Assembly: GCF_019880305.1 (NCBI RefSeq)
Contig: NZ_CP082301.1
Location: 4,650,001 to 4,714,000 of the forward strand
Length of the DNA: 64,000 nt
Reading direction: 5' to 3'
From: Streptomyces decoyicus
GTDB lineage: Bacteria; Actinomycetota; Actinomycetes; Streptomycetales; Streptomycetaceae
Shown: piece by piece, positions 1 through 8,337 of the stretch
How positions within the stretch are numbered: position 1 is the first letter of the stretch
Layout of the letters: every line of letters begins with the position of its first letter
Translations under genes and position numbers: made by a program
Notes under the pieces: generated by a model
Seen by the model: only the letters and a program-made list of their open reading frames with translations
Told to the model about the DNA's origin: nothing
Database searches by the model: none

Positions 1-2
1 CC

Positions 3-677
3 CAGTGGGCGGTCCGTATGGGCGTCGACCCGGCCACCGCCCAGACCATCATCTGCGCGGCGGTCCGCGAGACGTTCGAGGAGGCGGGCGTGCTGCTCGC
101 GGGCGCCTCGGCCGACACGGTCGTCACGGACACCACCGGCGAGGACTGGGAGGCCGACCGCGCCGCCCTCGTCGCCCATGAGCTGTCCTTCGCCGACTTC
201 CTGGGCCGTCGCGGGCTCGTCCTGCGCTCCGATCTGCTCGGTGCCTGGGCCCGCTGGGTCACCCCGGAGTTCGAGCCACGGCGCTACGACACCTGGTTCT
301 TCGTGGCGGCGCTCCCCGAGGGCCAGCGCACCCGGAACGCTTCCACGGAGGCGGACCGTACGGCATGGATCCGTCCGGAGGAGGCGGCCGCCGGCTACGA
401 CCGCGGCGAGCTGCTGATGATGCCGCCGACCATCGCCACGCTCCGCTCGCTCCAGCCGTACGCCACGGTCGAGGACACGCTGGCGGCGGCGGAGGCCCAG
501 AACCTGACGCCGGTGCTGGCGCAGGCCCGCCTCGTGGGCGACGAGATCGAGCTGAGCTGGCCGGGGCACGACGAGTTCACCAAGCACATCGCGCAGACCG
601 ACGCCGCCACCGGTGCTCCCGGGGACGCCGGCGGCTCCTCGGACCGCCCCAGCCCCTCGGGAGGGACCCCCGCATGA
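3..677 (+). CDS. NUDIX hydrolase, 5' end outside window
   Basis: The reading frame is open from the left edge of the window, so the true start lies upstream and only the C-terminal part (about 225 residues) is seen. A NUDIX-like helix is visible near the left edge (AAVRETFEEAGVLLAG, matching the RExxEExG core), which implies hydrolysis of a nucleoside diphosphate linked to some other moiety; the substrate cannot be told. A first internal ATG lies at 18, but the NUDIX core normally has a beta strand before it, so that ATG is unlikely to be the start. The stop overlaps the start of the next gene (ATGA), so the two are probably co-translated. Confidence 0.8.
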   Translation, partial: QWAVRMGVDPATAQTIICAAVRETFEEAGVLLAGASADTVVTDTTGEDWEADRAALVAHELSFADFLGRRGLVLRSDLLGAWARWVTPEFEPRRYDTWFFVAALPEGQRTRNASTEADRTAWIRPEEAAAGYDRGELLMMPPTIATLRSLQPYATVEDTLAAAEAQNLTPVLAQARLVGDEIELSWPGHDEFTKHIAQTDAATGAPGDAGGSSDRPSPSGGTPA

Positions 678-1510
678 CCGAAGCATCCGCCCTCCCCGGT
701 CAGCCCCGTGGCGGAGTGATCTCGGGGCCCGCCACCGCGCGCGCCTGGTGTGTTCTGGCCCCGAACCCGTCGCCGATGACGCTGGACGGCACCAACACCT
801 GGATCGTCGCCGAGCCGGACTCCGATCTCGCCGTCGTCATCGACCCCGGGCCGCTCGACGAGAGCCACCTCCGAGCCGTCATCGACACCGCCGAGCGGGC
901 CGGCAAGCGCATCGCGCTGACCCTGCTGACCCACGGTCACCCGGACCACTCCGACGGCGCCGCCCGCTTCGCCGAGCTGACCGGTTCGGCCGTACGCGCG
1001 CTGGACCCGGCACTGCGCCTGGGCGACGAGGGACTCGACGCGGGCGAGGTCATCACCACCGGAGGCCTGGAACTGCGCGTGGTGCCCACCCCGGGCCACA
1101 CCGGGGACTCGCTCTCCTTCCACCTCCCGGCCGACCGCGCGGTGCTCACGGGCGACACGATCCTGGGGCGCGGCACCACCGTCGTCGCCCACCCCGACGG
1201 GCGGCTGGGCGACTACCTGGACTCGCTGCGCCGGCTGCGGTCCCTCACCGTCGACGACGGGGTGGCGACGGTCCTGCCGGGCCACGGGCCGGTGCTGAAC
1301 GACGCCCAAGGGGCGGTGGAGTTCTATCTGGCGCACCGGGCGCACCGGCTCGCCCAGGTGGAGACCGCGGTCGAGGCCGGCCACCGCACGCCCGCCGAGG
1401 TCGTCGCCAGTGTGTACGCCGATGTCGACCGTTCCTTGTGGCCGGCCGCCGAGCTCTCGGTGCGGGCGCAGCTGGACTACCTGGGCGAGCACGGGCTGAT
1501 CGAGAGCTGA
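674..1510 (+). CDS. MBL-fold metallo-hydrolase
   Basis: This encodes a 278-residue cytoplasmic metallo-beta-lactamase-fold hydrolase. The metal-binding motif THGHPDHSDG is near residue 90, followed by PGHTGDS near 145, GDT near 160 and PGHGP near 203, so all metal ligands of a dinuclear centre appear present. The C-terminal part (FYLAHRAHRL onward) resembles the LACTB2-like/winged-helix extension. The ATG at 674 overlaps the stop of the preceding NUDIX gene, which fixes the start. From memory, an MBL gene sits beside crp in mycobacteria too, so this is conserved context. The substrate is unknown; thioesters, glyoxalase-type substrates or RNA are all possible for the family. Confidence 0.85.
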   Translation: MTEASALPGQPRGGVISGPATARAWCVLAPNPSPMTLDGTNTWIVAEPDSDLAVVIDPGPLDESHLRAVIDTAERAGKRIALTLLTHGHPDHSDGAARFAELTGSAVRALDPALRLGDEGLDAGEVITTGGLELRVVPTPGHTGDSLSFHLPADRAVLTGDTILGRGTTVVAHPDGRLGDYLDSLRRLRSLTVDDGVATVLPGHGPVLNDAQGAVEFYLAHRAHRLAQVETAVEAGHRTPAEVVASVYADVDRSLWPAAELSVRAQLDYLGEHGLIES

Positions 1511-1639
1511 GGGGCTGGCGGCGGGCTGTCCGCGAGGCCGATGGCGGAGACCGGCGGCGAGCTGGCGGCGGATACCGGCCGGCCGGGCCTGACGGACAAG
1601 CCCCGGTGCTCCGTCGGCCGAGAGGCGCCGTCAGCTCGC

Positions 1640-2449
1640 CTACGGCCGGGGCGCCTTCGCCCCGTGGACGGCCAGGTACTCGGCGGCCAGCCAGGGGGCG
1701 AGGCCGGTGAGCAGCTCGTCCAGCAGCTTCGGGTACGCGGCGGGCGTCCGGGCGGCGCGCGCCGCGACGCACATCTGCTCGGCGTACGCCGGGTAGTAGC
1801 GCCCGAACACCTCCGCGGACTCGGCGAGATCACTCGTCCAGCCGCCCCAGCGCGGCATGACCAGGGTCAAGCCGGTGCGTACGAGCCGGCGCGCCACACC
1901 CCGGGTCAGCCGGATGCGCTCGGCTTCCGTGGTGGCGGCCGCGGCCTTCTCGCGCAGACCGGGCAGGCTGTGGATCAGGTCGCCGTTGGTCTCGCGGGCG
2001 AGGAGCGACGTGGGGCGGTAGCGGGGCAGGCCGGCGGCGAGATCCGGGCCGCTGAGCGGGGTGCACAGACAGGCGACGAACCAGCCGTGGTCGTACCGCT
2101 CCCGCTCGCTGCGCAGGCGGTCCACGCCGAACAGCAGGATCCCCACGCCGTCGATCTGCGGGAAGGCGGCATCCAGGCCCTGCTCGACGGCGCGGACGGC
2201 GGCGCGGTCGGCGTCGGTGGGCTCGTCCCGCAGGGCGAGCAGCGCGTCGAGGTCGGAGGCTCCGGGGACGGCGGTGCCGCGCGGGATGCTGCCGAAGAGA
2301 TAGCTGCTGTGCAGGCGGTCGGGGCCGAAGCGCTCGCGGATCCGGGCGCCGAGCTCCGCCACGACGGGCGCGAACGGCGCGGAGACGCGGCCCAGGGATC
2401 CTTCCCGCACGAAGCAGCCGTCCCGGTCCAGCCCCGTCCCGTTGGTCAT
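1640..2449 (-). CDS. Nucleotidyltransferase-domain protein
   Basis: This 269-residue protein has a polymerase-beta-type nucleotidyltransferase motif: LFGSIPRGTA near residues 51-60, then SDLD with two acidic residues at about 66 and 68. The rest is helical and resembles streptomycin-adenylyltransferase-like or substrate-binding regions, without a recognisable resistance signature. It could transfer AMP or another nucleotide to a small molecule or protein. The ATG at 2449 was chosen because coding quality falls off upstream, where the frame runs into tandem repeats. It is convergent with the MBL gene and stands alone upstream of crp. Function beyond the fold is not known. Confidence 0.75.
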   Translation of the reverse strand: MTNGTGLDRDGCFVREGSLGRVSAPFAPVVAELGARIRERFGPDRLHSSYLFGSIPRGTAVPGASDLDALLALRDEPTDADRAAVRAVEQGLDAAFPQIDGVGILLFGVDRLRSERERYDHGWFVACLCTPLSGPDLAAGLPRYRPTSLLARETNGDLIHSLPGLREKAAAATTEAERIRLTRGVARRLVRTGLTLVMPRWGGWTSDLAESAEVFGRYYPAYAEQMCVAARAARTPAAYPKLLDELLTGLAPWLAAEYLAVHGAKAPRP

Positions 2450-2499
2450 GGCGCCACTATGGCGAGGGGGCCGGCGGTGGTGCGACCTGATTACGGGGG

Positions 2500-2590
2500 A
2501 GCCAGTGGGCCCGGTTACCGGGGAGCCAGTGATCCCGCTTACGGGGCGAGCCGGTGCTCCCGCTCGGAGGGCGATCCAATGGTCCCGTGG
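2500..2590. repeat. Imperfect 24-25 bp tandem repeat
   Basis: About three and a half copies of a 24-25 bp unit follow each other at 2500-2523, 2524-2548, 2549-2573 and 2574-2590. Units begin gccagtg or gccggtg and contain a small dyad (GGGA...TCCC in unit 2, GAGC...GCTC in unit 3). The array lies just upstream of the nucleotidyltransferase start on the minus strand, so it could be a set of operator iterons or a decaying minisatellite. Confidence 0.6.
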
Positions 2591-2623
2591 CTCCATGGCG
2601 AAGCGGCCGACGGGACCATGACG

Positions 2624-2649
2624 AAGGGCCCCGCCGGAGCGGGGCCCTT
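2624..2649 (-). terminator. Hairpin terminator downstream of crp
   Basis: A perfect 10-bp inverted repeat (aagggccccg and cggggccctt) with a 6-nt loop lies 22 bp after the crp stop on the minus strand. There is no long U tract, which is common for Streptomyces terminators. Confidence 0.75.
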
Positions 2650-2671
2650 GCCAGGCTGTGTACGGGCCGGA

Positions 2672-3346
2672 TCAGCGCGAGCGCTTGGCCAGCCGCTCCA
2701 CGTCCAGCAGGATCACGGCGCGCGCCTCCAGGCGCAGCCAGCCGCGGCCCGCGAAGTCCGCGAGCGCCTTGTTGACCGTCTCGCGCGAGGCACCGACCAG
2801 CTGCGCCAGCTCCTCCTGCGTCAGGTCGTGGACGACGTGGATGCCCTCCTCGGACTGCACGCCGAAGCGGCGCGACAGGTCGAGCAGGGCGCGGGCCACA
2901 CGGCCCGGCACGTCCGAGAAGACCAGGTCGGACATCTGGTCGTTGGTCTTGCGCAGCCGGCGGGCGACTGCGCGCAGCAGGGCCGTGGCCACCTCCGGGC
3001 GGGCGTTCAGCCAGGGCTGAAGGTCGCCGTGGCCCAGGCCGAGGAGCTTGACCTCGGTGAGGGCGGAAGCGGTGGCCGTACGCGGGCCCGGGTCGAAGAG
3101 CGAGAGCTCACCGATCAGCTCGCCGGGGCCGAGGACGGCGAGCATGTTCTCCCGGCCGTCCGGGGAAGTGCGGTGCAGCTTCACCTTGCCCTCGGTGACC
3201 ACGTACAGGCGGTCGCCGGGGTCCCCTTCGTGGAACAGGGCGTCGCCGCGGGCGAGCGTGACCTCTCCCATTGAGGCGCGCAGCTCGGCCGCCTGCTCGT
3301 CATCGAGCGCCGCGAAGAGCGGTGCGCGCCGCAGAACGTCGTCCAC
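2672..3346 (-). CDS. crp: Crp/Fnr-family transcription regulator Crp
   Basis: This is the cyclic-nucleotide-type regulator Crp, 224 residues, the usual length for Streptomyces Crp (SCO3571). Residues 1-120 form the cNMP-binding beta roll (FHEGDPGDRLYVVTEG and GELIGELSLF), then a dimerisation helix, and residues 155-200 hold the winged helix-turn-helix (TQEELAQLVGASRETVNKAL). In S. coelicolor Crp is needed for spore germination and influences antibiotic production (established knowledge). The GTG at 3346 is preceded at the right distance by AAGGAGAG, which decides the start; an in-frame ATG lies further upstream. It is divergent from nth, as in other actinomycetes. A Crp-like palindrome at 3410-3425 suggests autoregulation. 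Confidence 0.93.
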   Translation of the reverse strand: MDDVLRRAPLFAALDDEQAAELRASMGEVTLARGDALFHEGDPGDRLYVVTEGKVKLHRTSPDGRENMLAVLGPGELIGELSLFDPGPRTATASALTEVKLLGLGHGDLQPWLNARPEVATALLRAVARRLRKTNDQMSDLVFSDVPGRVARALLDLSRRFGVQSEEGIHVVHDLTQEELAQLVGASRETVNKALADFAGRGWLRLEARAVILLDVERLAKRSR

Positions 3347-3409
3347 GAGATCTCTCCTTGTCGACATGCTCCGGGGGACTGTGGTCCCCATCATGCCGGA
3401 ATGCAAAAC

Positions 3410-3425
3410 AGTGCGATCAATCACA
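3410..3425. promoter_or_regulatory. Candidate Crp binding site
   Basis: The sequence AGTGCGATCAATCACA matches the Crp palindrome TGTGA-N6-TCACA at eight of ten fixed positions, with the GTG-N8-CAC core intact. It sits 64-79 bp upstream of the crp start, between crp and nth. Autoregulation is inferred from position and match only. Confidence 0.45.
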
Positions 3426-3528
3426 AGTTTGCCGGACCGGTGCCGCGAGCCGTAAGGCAGGGGGCCGATTGGGGTCAGGAATCACAGTGATCAAGCCGGA
3501 TGTCAGTGGCTGGCCTTAGTCTGGCCGA

Positions 3529-4833
3529 GTGTCCAATACGCCGGTGAGAGCAGAGGAGTGGGGGGCCGAACGAGTGAGTGCAGGGCGTGATTCCGCTGTG
3601 GGCGAACAGTGGTCCGGCCGCGCATCGAATTCCGATAAAAGTAACAAATCGCCCTCCGGGGTGACGTCCGGCCGGAAGCCGGCCGTCCGCAAGCCCGGCG
3701 CGTCGCGACCGGCGGCGCAGGACACCACCGCGCAGACCTCCGTGAAGAAGACCTCGGTAGGCAGGACCTCGGCAGGGAAGAAGGCCGCCGTGAACGAAAC
3801 TCCAGAGAAGCCGGCGGCGGCCACGAAGGCCGCAGCGAAGAAGGCCACCGCGCAGAAGGCCGTCGCCCAGCAGGTGACCGCGAAGGCCACCACGAAGAAG
3901 GCCCCTGCGGCCGCTGAACAGGCCCCCGCCAAGAAGCCGGCCGCCAAGAAGACCGCCACCGCCAAGAAGGCGACAGCCAAGAAGACGACGGCGAAGAAGA
4001 CGACCGCCAAGACGGCCACCGCGAAGGCCTCTGCCAAGAAGGCCCCCGCGCGCCAGCCCGAGTCGCGCGCCGCCATGGTCCGGCGGGCCCGCCGGATCAA
4101 CCACGAGCTGGCCGAGCTGTATCCGTACGCCCATCCCGAGCTGGACTTCACCAACCCCTTCGAGCTGCTGGTCGCGACGGTCCTGTCCGCGCAGACCACC
4201 GACCTGAGGGTCAACCAGACCACCCCGCGTCTCTTCGCGGTCTGCCCGACGCCCGAGGACATGGCCGCGATGGATCCGGAGCAGCTGGAAGAGCTGATCC
4301 GGCCGACCGGCTTCTTCCGGGCGAAGACGAAGTCGCTGCTCGGTCTGTCGGCCGCGCTGCGCGACCGCTTCGGCGGTGAGGTGCCGGGCCGTCTGGAGGA
4401 TCTCGTCAGCCTCCCCGGGGTCGGCCGCAAGACCGCCAACGTGGTGCTGGGCAACGCCTTCGGCGTTCCGGGCATCACCGTCGACACCCACTTCGGCCGC
4501 CTCGCCCGCCGCTTCGGCTGGACCACCGCGGAGGACGCCGAGAAGGTCGAGGCGGATGTCGCCGAGATCTTCCCCAAGAGCGAGTGGACGATGCTCTCGC
4601 ACCGTGTGGTCTTCCACGGCCGCCGTGTCTGCCACTCCCGCAAGCCCGCCTGTGGAGCGTGCCCCATCGCCCCGCTGTGCCCCGCGTACGGCGAGGGCGA
4701 GACGGACCCGGAGAAGGCGAAGAAGCTGCTGAAGTACGAGCTGGGCGGCCAGCCGGGTCAGCGGCTGAAGCCGCCGGCCGACTATCCGGGGCAGCCCGCT
4801 CCCCCGATGGCGCCCGCGGCGGCCGCTTCATGA
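3529..4833 (+). CDS. nth: Endonuclease III with Lys/Ala-rich N-terminal extension
   Basis: This is the base-excision-repair DNA glycosylase/AP lyase that removes oxidised pyrimidines. The catalytic core starts near residue 185; it has the helix-hairpin-helix LPGVGRKTANVVLG with the catalytic Lys, the conserved Asp in TVDTHFGR, and a C-terminal 4Fe-4S loop with spacing C-X6-C-X2-C-X5-C (CHSRKPACGACPIAPLC). Roughly 180 residues of low-complexity sequence, many AKK/TAKK repeats, precede the core and resemble the tail of TopA at 39.4 kb; this should bind DNA non-specifically. The first GTG is at 3529, but a GTG at 3574 behind a purine-rich stretch is an equally possible start. The next gene, a NUDIX enzyme, follows by 53 bp. 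Confidence 0.9.
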   Translation: MSNTPVRAEEWGAERVSAGRDSAVGEQWSGRASNSDKSNKSPSGVTSGRKPAVRKPGASRPAAQDTTAQTSVKKTSVGRTSAGKKAAVNETPEKPAAATKAAAKKATAQKAVAQQVTAKATTKKAPAAAEQAPAKKPAAKKTATAKKATAKKTTAKKTTAKTATAKASAKKAPARQPESRAAMVRRARRINHELAELYPYAHPELDFTNPFELLVATVLSAQTTDLRVNQTTPRLFAVCPTPEDMAAMDPEQLEELIRPTGFFRAKTKSLLGLSAALRDRFGGEVPGRLEDLVSLPGVGRKTANVVLGNAFGVPGITVDTHFGRLARRFGWTTAEDAEKVEADVAEIFPKSEWTMLSHRVVFHGRRVCHSRKPACGACPIAPLCPAYGEGETDPEKAKKLLKYELGGQPGQRLKPPADYPGQPAPPMAPAAAAS

Positions 4834-4886
4834 CGGCCGCCGTCCAGAGCTGACCGACGATCGACGCCAGGCCTGAGGGGGCGCGT

Positions 4887-5627
4887 ATGAGGAGTGCACG
4901 GGAGCAGCGGTATGGCGAGGAGGCGGACGTCCGCGGGGCGGCCTCCGGGGCGGCCTCCGGCCGGGATGCCACGGTCACGGCCGAGGGGCTGCCCGAGTGG
5001 CTGTCCCCGGTGGCCCGCGCCGCCGCCACGATCGAGCCGCGCCAGCTCAGCCGCTTTCTGCCGCCGGAGAGCGGCGGCCGGCAGTCCGCGGTGCTGATCC
5101 TCTTCGGCCATGGCCCCCGCGGCCCGGAGCTGCTCCTGATGGAGCGCGCGGGCACCCTGCGTTCGCATGCCGGCCAGCCCTCGTTCCCCGGTGGCGCCCT
5201 CGACCCGGAGGACGGCGATCCGGACGGGCCCGGTCCGGTGCGGGCGGCGCTGCGCGAGGCCGAGGAGGAGACCGGTCTCGATCCGTCCGGTGTGCAGGTC
5301 TTCGGCGTGCTGCCGCGGCTCTACATCCCCGTCAGCGGCTTCGTGGTGACACCGGTTCTGGGGTGGTGGCGTCGGCCGAGCCCGGTCGGCGCGGTCGACC
5401 AGGCGGAGACCGCCCGGGTCTTCACGGTTCCCGTGGCAGATCTCACGGACCCGGCCCATCGCGTGACCACGCGTCACCCCAGTGGCCACACCGGGCCCGC
5501 CTTCCTTGTCGAGAACGCCCTGGTATGGGGGTTTACGGCCGGAGTTATCGACCGGCTCCTGCATTACGCCGGCTGGGAGATTCCGTGGGACCGTGACAAG
5601 GCGGTCCCGCTGGACTGGCGCTCGTGA
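4887..5627 (+). CDS. NUDIX hydrolase, CoA-pyrophosphatase type
   Basis: This 246-residue protein carries the UPF0035 signature of CoA pyrophosphatases (LMERAGTLRSHAGQPSFPGG) followed by the NUDIX helix (REAEEETGLD), interrupted by a Gly/Pro/Asp-rich insert. It should split CoA or acyl-CoA to phosphopantetheine and 3',5'-ADP. The ATG at 4887 has a GAGGGGG ribosome site just upstream. It lies between nth and the marP-like protease, and only 13 bp separate it from the latter, so an operon is likely. The same neighbour order is known in mycobacteria. Substrate preference is inferred from the signature, not shown. Confidence 0.88.
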   Translation: MRSAREQRYGEEADVRGAASGAASGRDATVTAEGLPEWLSPVARAAATIEPRQLSRFLPPESGGRQSAVLILFGHGPRGPELLLMERAGTLRSHAGQPSFPGGALDPEDGDPDGPGPVRAALREAEEETGLDPSGVQVFGVLPRLYIPVSGFVVTPVLGWWRRPSPVGAVDQAETARVFTVPVADLTDPAHRVTTRHPSGHTGPAFLVENALVWGFTAGVIDRLLHYAGWEIPWDRDKAVPLDWRS

Positions 5628-5640
5628 GACGGTGTCCGGC

Positions 5641-6840
5641 GTGAACGTCCTGGACATCTTGCTGCTGGTCGCGGCCGTGTGGTTCGCGATCATCGGCTAT
5701 CGGCAAGGCTTTGTCGTCGGCATCCTGTCCGTGATCGGCTTCCTCGGGGGCGGCCTGGTCGCGGTCTATCTGCTGCCCGTGATCTGGAACGAGATCACCG
5801 GAGACGCGACACCCGGCACCTTCGCGGCCATCGCGGCGGTGGCCATCGTGATCGTGTGCGCCTCCGTGGGCCAGGCGCTCACCACCCATCTGGGCAACAA
5901 ACTGCGCCGCCACATCACCTGGTCACCGGCGAGAGCGCTGGACGCGACCGGCGGCGCGCTGGTCAACGTCCTGGCGATGCTGCTGGTCGCCTGGCTGATC
6001 GGCTCGGCGCTGGCCGGGACGTCCCTGCCGACGCTCGGCAAGGAGGTCCGTAACTCCAAGGTGCTGCTCGGCGTATCCCGGGTGATGCCCCAGCAGGCCG
6101 GCACCTGGTTCGCCGACTTCTCCTCCGTCCTCGCGCAGAACGGCTTCCCGCAGGTCTTCACGCCGTTCTCCAACGAGCCGATCAACAATGTGCCGGCCCC
6201 CGACCCCCGGCTGGCCACCAGCCCGGCGGCGGCGCAGGCCAGGCGCAGCATCGTCAAGGTCGTCGGCACCGCCCCCGGCTGCGGCAAGGTCCTCGAAGGC
6301 AGCGGCTTCGTTTTCGGCCGGCACCGCGTGATGACCAACGCCCACGTCGTCGGCGGTGTGCGCGAGCCGACCGTCCAGGTGGGCGGCGAGGGCCGTACGT
6401 ACGACGCCAAGGTCGTGATCTACGACTGGCAGCGCGATATCGCGGTCCTGGAAGTGCCCTCACTGGAAGCGCCGGCGCTCCAGTTCGCCAACGGGGACGC
6501 GAACAGCGGCAACAGCGCCATCGTCGCCGGCTTCCCGGAGAACGGCGGCTATGACGTGCGCTCCGCCCGTATCCGCGGCCGCATCCAGGCCAACGGCCCG
6601 GACATCTACCACCGCGGCACGGTCCGCCGCGATGTCTACTCCCTCTACGCCACGGTCCGGCAGGGCAACTCCGGCGGCCCGTTGCTCACCCCGCAGGGCA
6701 AGGTCTACGGCGTCGTCTTCGCGAAGTCGCTCGACGACTCCAACACCGGCTATGCGCTGACCGCCGACGAGGTCCGCCAGGACGTCCTCAAGGGACGTAC
6801 GGCCCAGCAACAGGTCGGCAGCCAGGGCTGCGCGATCTAG
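5641..6840 (+). CDS. MarP-type membrane serine protease (CvpA + trypsin-like)
   Basis: This 399-residue protein has about four N-terminal membrane helices of the CvpA/colicin V production type (residues 1-140) and a C-terminal chymotrypsin-fold protease outside the membrane. The triad is visible: His235 in MTNAHVVGG, Asp266 in DWQRDIAVLEV and Ser344 in QGNSGGPLL. Length and layout match M. tuberculosis MarP (Rv3671c), which protects against acid stress and cleaves a peptidoglycan hydrolase; that role is family knowledge and only suggested here. GTG at 5641 was chosen because it opens directly into the first helix. It is probably co-transcribed with the NUDIX gene and ends at a strong hairpin. 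Confidence 0.92.
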   Translation: MNVLDILLLVAAVWFAIIGYRQGFVVGILSVIGFLGGGLVAVYLLPVIWNEITGDATPGTFAAIAAVAIVIVCASVGQALTTHLGNKLRRHITWSPARALDATGGALVNVLAMLLVAWLIGSALAGTSLPTLGKEVRNSKVLLGVSRVMPQQAGTWFADFSSVLAQNGFPQVFTPFSNEPINNVPAPDPRLATSPAAAQARRSIVKVVGTAPGCGKVLEGSGFVFGRHRVMTNAHVVGGVREPTVQVGGEGRTYDAKVVIYDWQRDIAVLEVPSLEAPALQFANGDANSGNSAIVAGFPENGGYDVRSARIRGRIQANGPDIYHRGTVRRDVYSLYATVRQGNSGGPLLTPQGKVYGVVFAKSLDDSNTGYALTADEVRQDVLKGRTAQQQVGSQGCAI

Positions 6841-6864
6841 GACCTGTCCGCGCGGTCCCCGGGG

Positions 6865-6891
6865 CGTGTCCGGTGCTCACGGCCGGACACG
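6865..6891 (+). terminator. Hairpin terminator after marP-like gene
   Basis: A perfect 9-bp inverted repeat (cgtgtccgg and ccggacacg) with a 9-nt loop starts 25 bp after the protease stop codon. Confidence 0.7.
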
Positions 6892-6956
6892 TGCCGCGGG
6901 GCGCGTCAGGCGCGGGGAGACGAGCTTCCCGCGCCCCGACGGCAGCGGCGTGGGGT

Positions 6957-7154
6957 TCAGGTACGGGGATGGCGTAGCCGTGCGCTCATCCAGCGCGCTC
7001 TGCGGCGCAGGATGAGGGGAATGCCCATGGGGTGCGCCGGATCGGGGGATTGGCCGGACCCGAGGTCCGGGGCTCCCCTGTCCTGAGTACCCACTGCAAC
7101 AGCACTGTTGCGGCGGTTGCGTGCCACGTCACGGTAGTCGTGCGTCCAGCCCAT
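6957..7154 (-). CDS. Possible small basic protein
   Basis: In the 558-bp gap between the protease and the hydrolase an open frame of 65 residues runs on the minus strand, beginning MGWTHDYRDVARNRRN and ending in an Arg-rich tail. Third-position GC is only moderate and GAGGG sits too close to the ATG to be a normal ribosome site, so translation is doubtful. The rest of the gap holds two terminator hairpins and nothing else I can support. Confidence 0.22.
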   Translation of the reverse strand: MGWTHDYRDVARNRRNSAVAVGTQDRGAPDLGSGQSPDPAHPMGIPLILRRRARWMSARLRHPRT

Positions 7155-7349
7155 ACCCTCGACTCTGCCCGTGGCCCAAGGTCCGTAACCGCGTCGGGGA
7201 CCGCCAATTGGCCTATGCGCGAGGCAAGTGGCTGTTCGTCATACGAGCGTTCGATCTCCCCGTGGGGGTTCGTCGCTGAGCGGTCCGGTCCGCCCGCTCA
7301 GCGGTGCGCGGGCAGACCCCCATGGGCTGCGTCCAGTGCCCTCAACGGT

Positions 7350-7380
7350 CGGCCCAGGGGACCGTGTTGCCCCTGGGCCG
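7350..7380 (-). terminator. Hairpin terminator after epoxide-hydrolase-like gene
   Basis: An 11-bp perfect inverted repeat (cggcccagggg and cccctgggccg, 9-nt loop) lies 18 bp past the stop of the minus-strand hydrolase gene. Confidence 0.75.
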
Positions 7381-7398
7381 CGCTCCCGTTGCAGCTCG

Positions 7399-8337
7399 TC
7401 AGCGATCCGGTTCCGGGTCCTTGAGCCAGTTGATCAGTTCCGTGGAGAACGCCGCCGGGTCCTCCTCGTGCGGGAAGTGCCCCAGGCCGTCGAACAGCCG
7501 CCAGCGGTACGGCGCCTCGACGTACTCGCCGGAGCCGGCCGCGCTGCGGGTGCGCATCACCGGGTCGAGTGAGCCGTGCAGATGCAGGGTCGGGACCCGG
7601 ACGGGCATCTTCATCCGGCGGTTGAACTGGAGACCGTCGGGGCGCGCCATCGAGCGCACCATCCAGCGGTACGGCTCGATGGAGCAGTGCGCCGTCGAGG
7701 GGATGCTCATCGCCCGCCGGTAGACCGCGATCGCCTCGTCCTCGGGCGGCCGGGGCCCGGACCACTCGCGGATCATCCGGCCCACCAGCGCCGCGTCGTC
7801 CGCCGTCAGCCGGCGCTCGGGCAGCCAGGGACGCTGGAAGTTCCAGATGTGCGAACTCTGGGCGCTCTGCCGGACGTCGGCGAGCATCGCCGAGCGCCAG
7901 CGCCGCGGGTGCGGCATCGAGCACACGGCCAGCCGGCGCACCAGCTTGGGCCGCATCACCGCCGCCGTCCAGGCGAGATAGCCGCCCAGGTCGTGCCCGA
8001 CGAGCGCGGCGTCCGGCTCACCCAGGGACCGTATGACGCCGGTGACGTCCAGGGCGAGATTCGCCGGGTCGTAGCCACGGGGGGTGCGGTCGCTGCCGCC
8101 GACGCCCCGCAGATCCATTGCCACCGCGCGAAAGCCTGCCTCGGCCAGGGCCGGGAGCTGGTGCCGCCAGGTCCACCAGAACTGCGGAAAGCCGTGCAGG
8201 AGCAGCACCAGCGGGCCGTCGCCCATCTCCGCGATGTGGAAGCGGGCGCCGTTGGCCGCGACGTCGCGGTGCGACACCGCTTTCCCGCCGGGGACGTCGA
8301 GCCGCACGACCGAAGCGGTGCTGTCAGGGGCTGTCAT
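7399..8337 (-). CDS. Alpha/beta hydrolase, epoxide hydrolase (EphE-like)
   Basis: This 312-residue alpha/beta hydrolase has the oxyanion motif HGFPQFWW near residue 49, an aspartate nucleophile in GHDLGG near residue 115, an acid in SLDPVMR and a final histidine in GLGHFPHEE. Asp as nucleophile plus HGFP fits soluble epoxide hydrolases and haloalkane dehalogenases rather than esterases. Its position beside a MarP-type protease and a holin-like membrane protein matches ephE (Rv3670) in M. tuberculosis. The ATG at 8337 overlaps the stop of the upstream membrane protein gene (ATGA), so the pair is translationally coupled. The physiological epoxide is unknown. Confidence 0.87.
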   Translation of the reverse strand: MTAPDSTASVVRLDVPGGKAVSHRDVAANGARFHIAEMGDGPLVLLLHGFPQFWWTWRHQLPALAEAGFRAVAMDLRGVGGSDRTPRGYDPANLALDVTGVIRSLGEPDAALVGHDLGGYLAWTAAVMRPKLVRRLAVCSMPHPRRWRSAMLADVRQSAQSSHIWNFQRPWLPERRLTADDAALVGRMIREWSGPRPPEDEAIAVYRRAMSIPSTAHCSIEPYRWMVRSMARPDGLQFNRRMKMPVRVPTLHLHGSLDPVMRTRSAAGSGEYVEAPYRWRLFDGLGHFPHEEDPAAFSTELINWLKDPEPDR

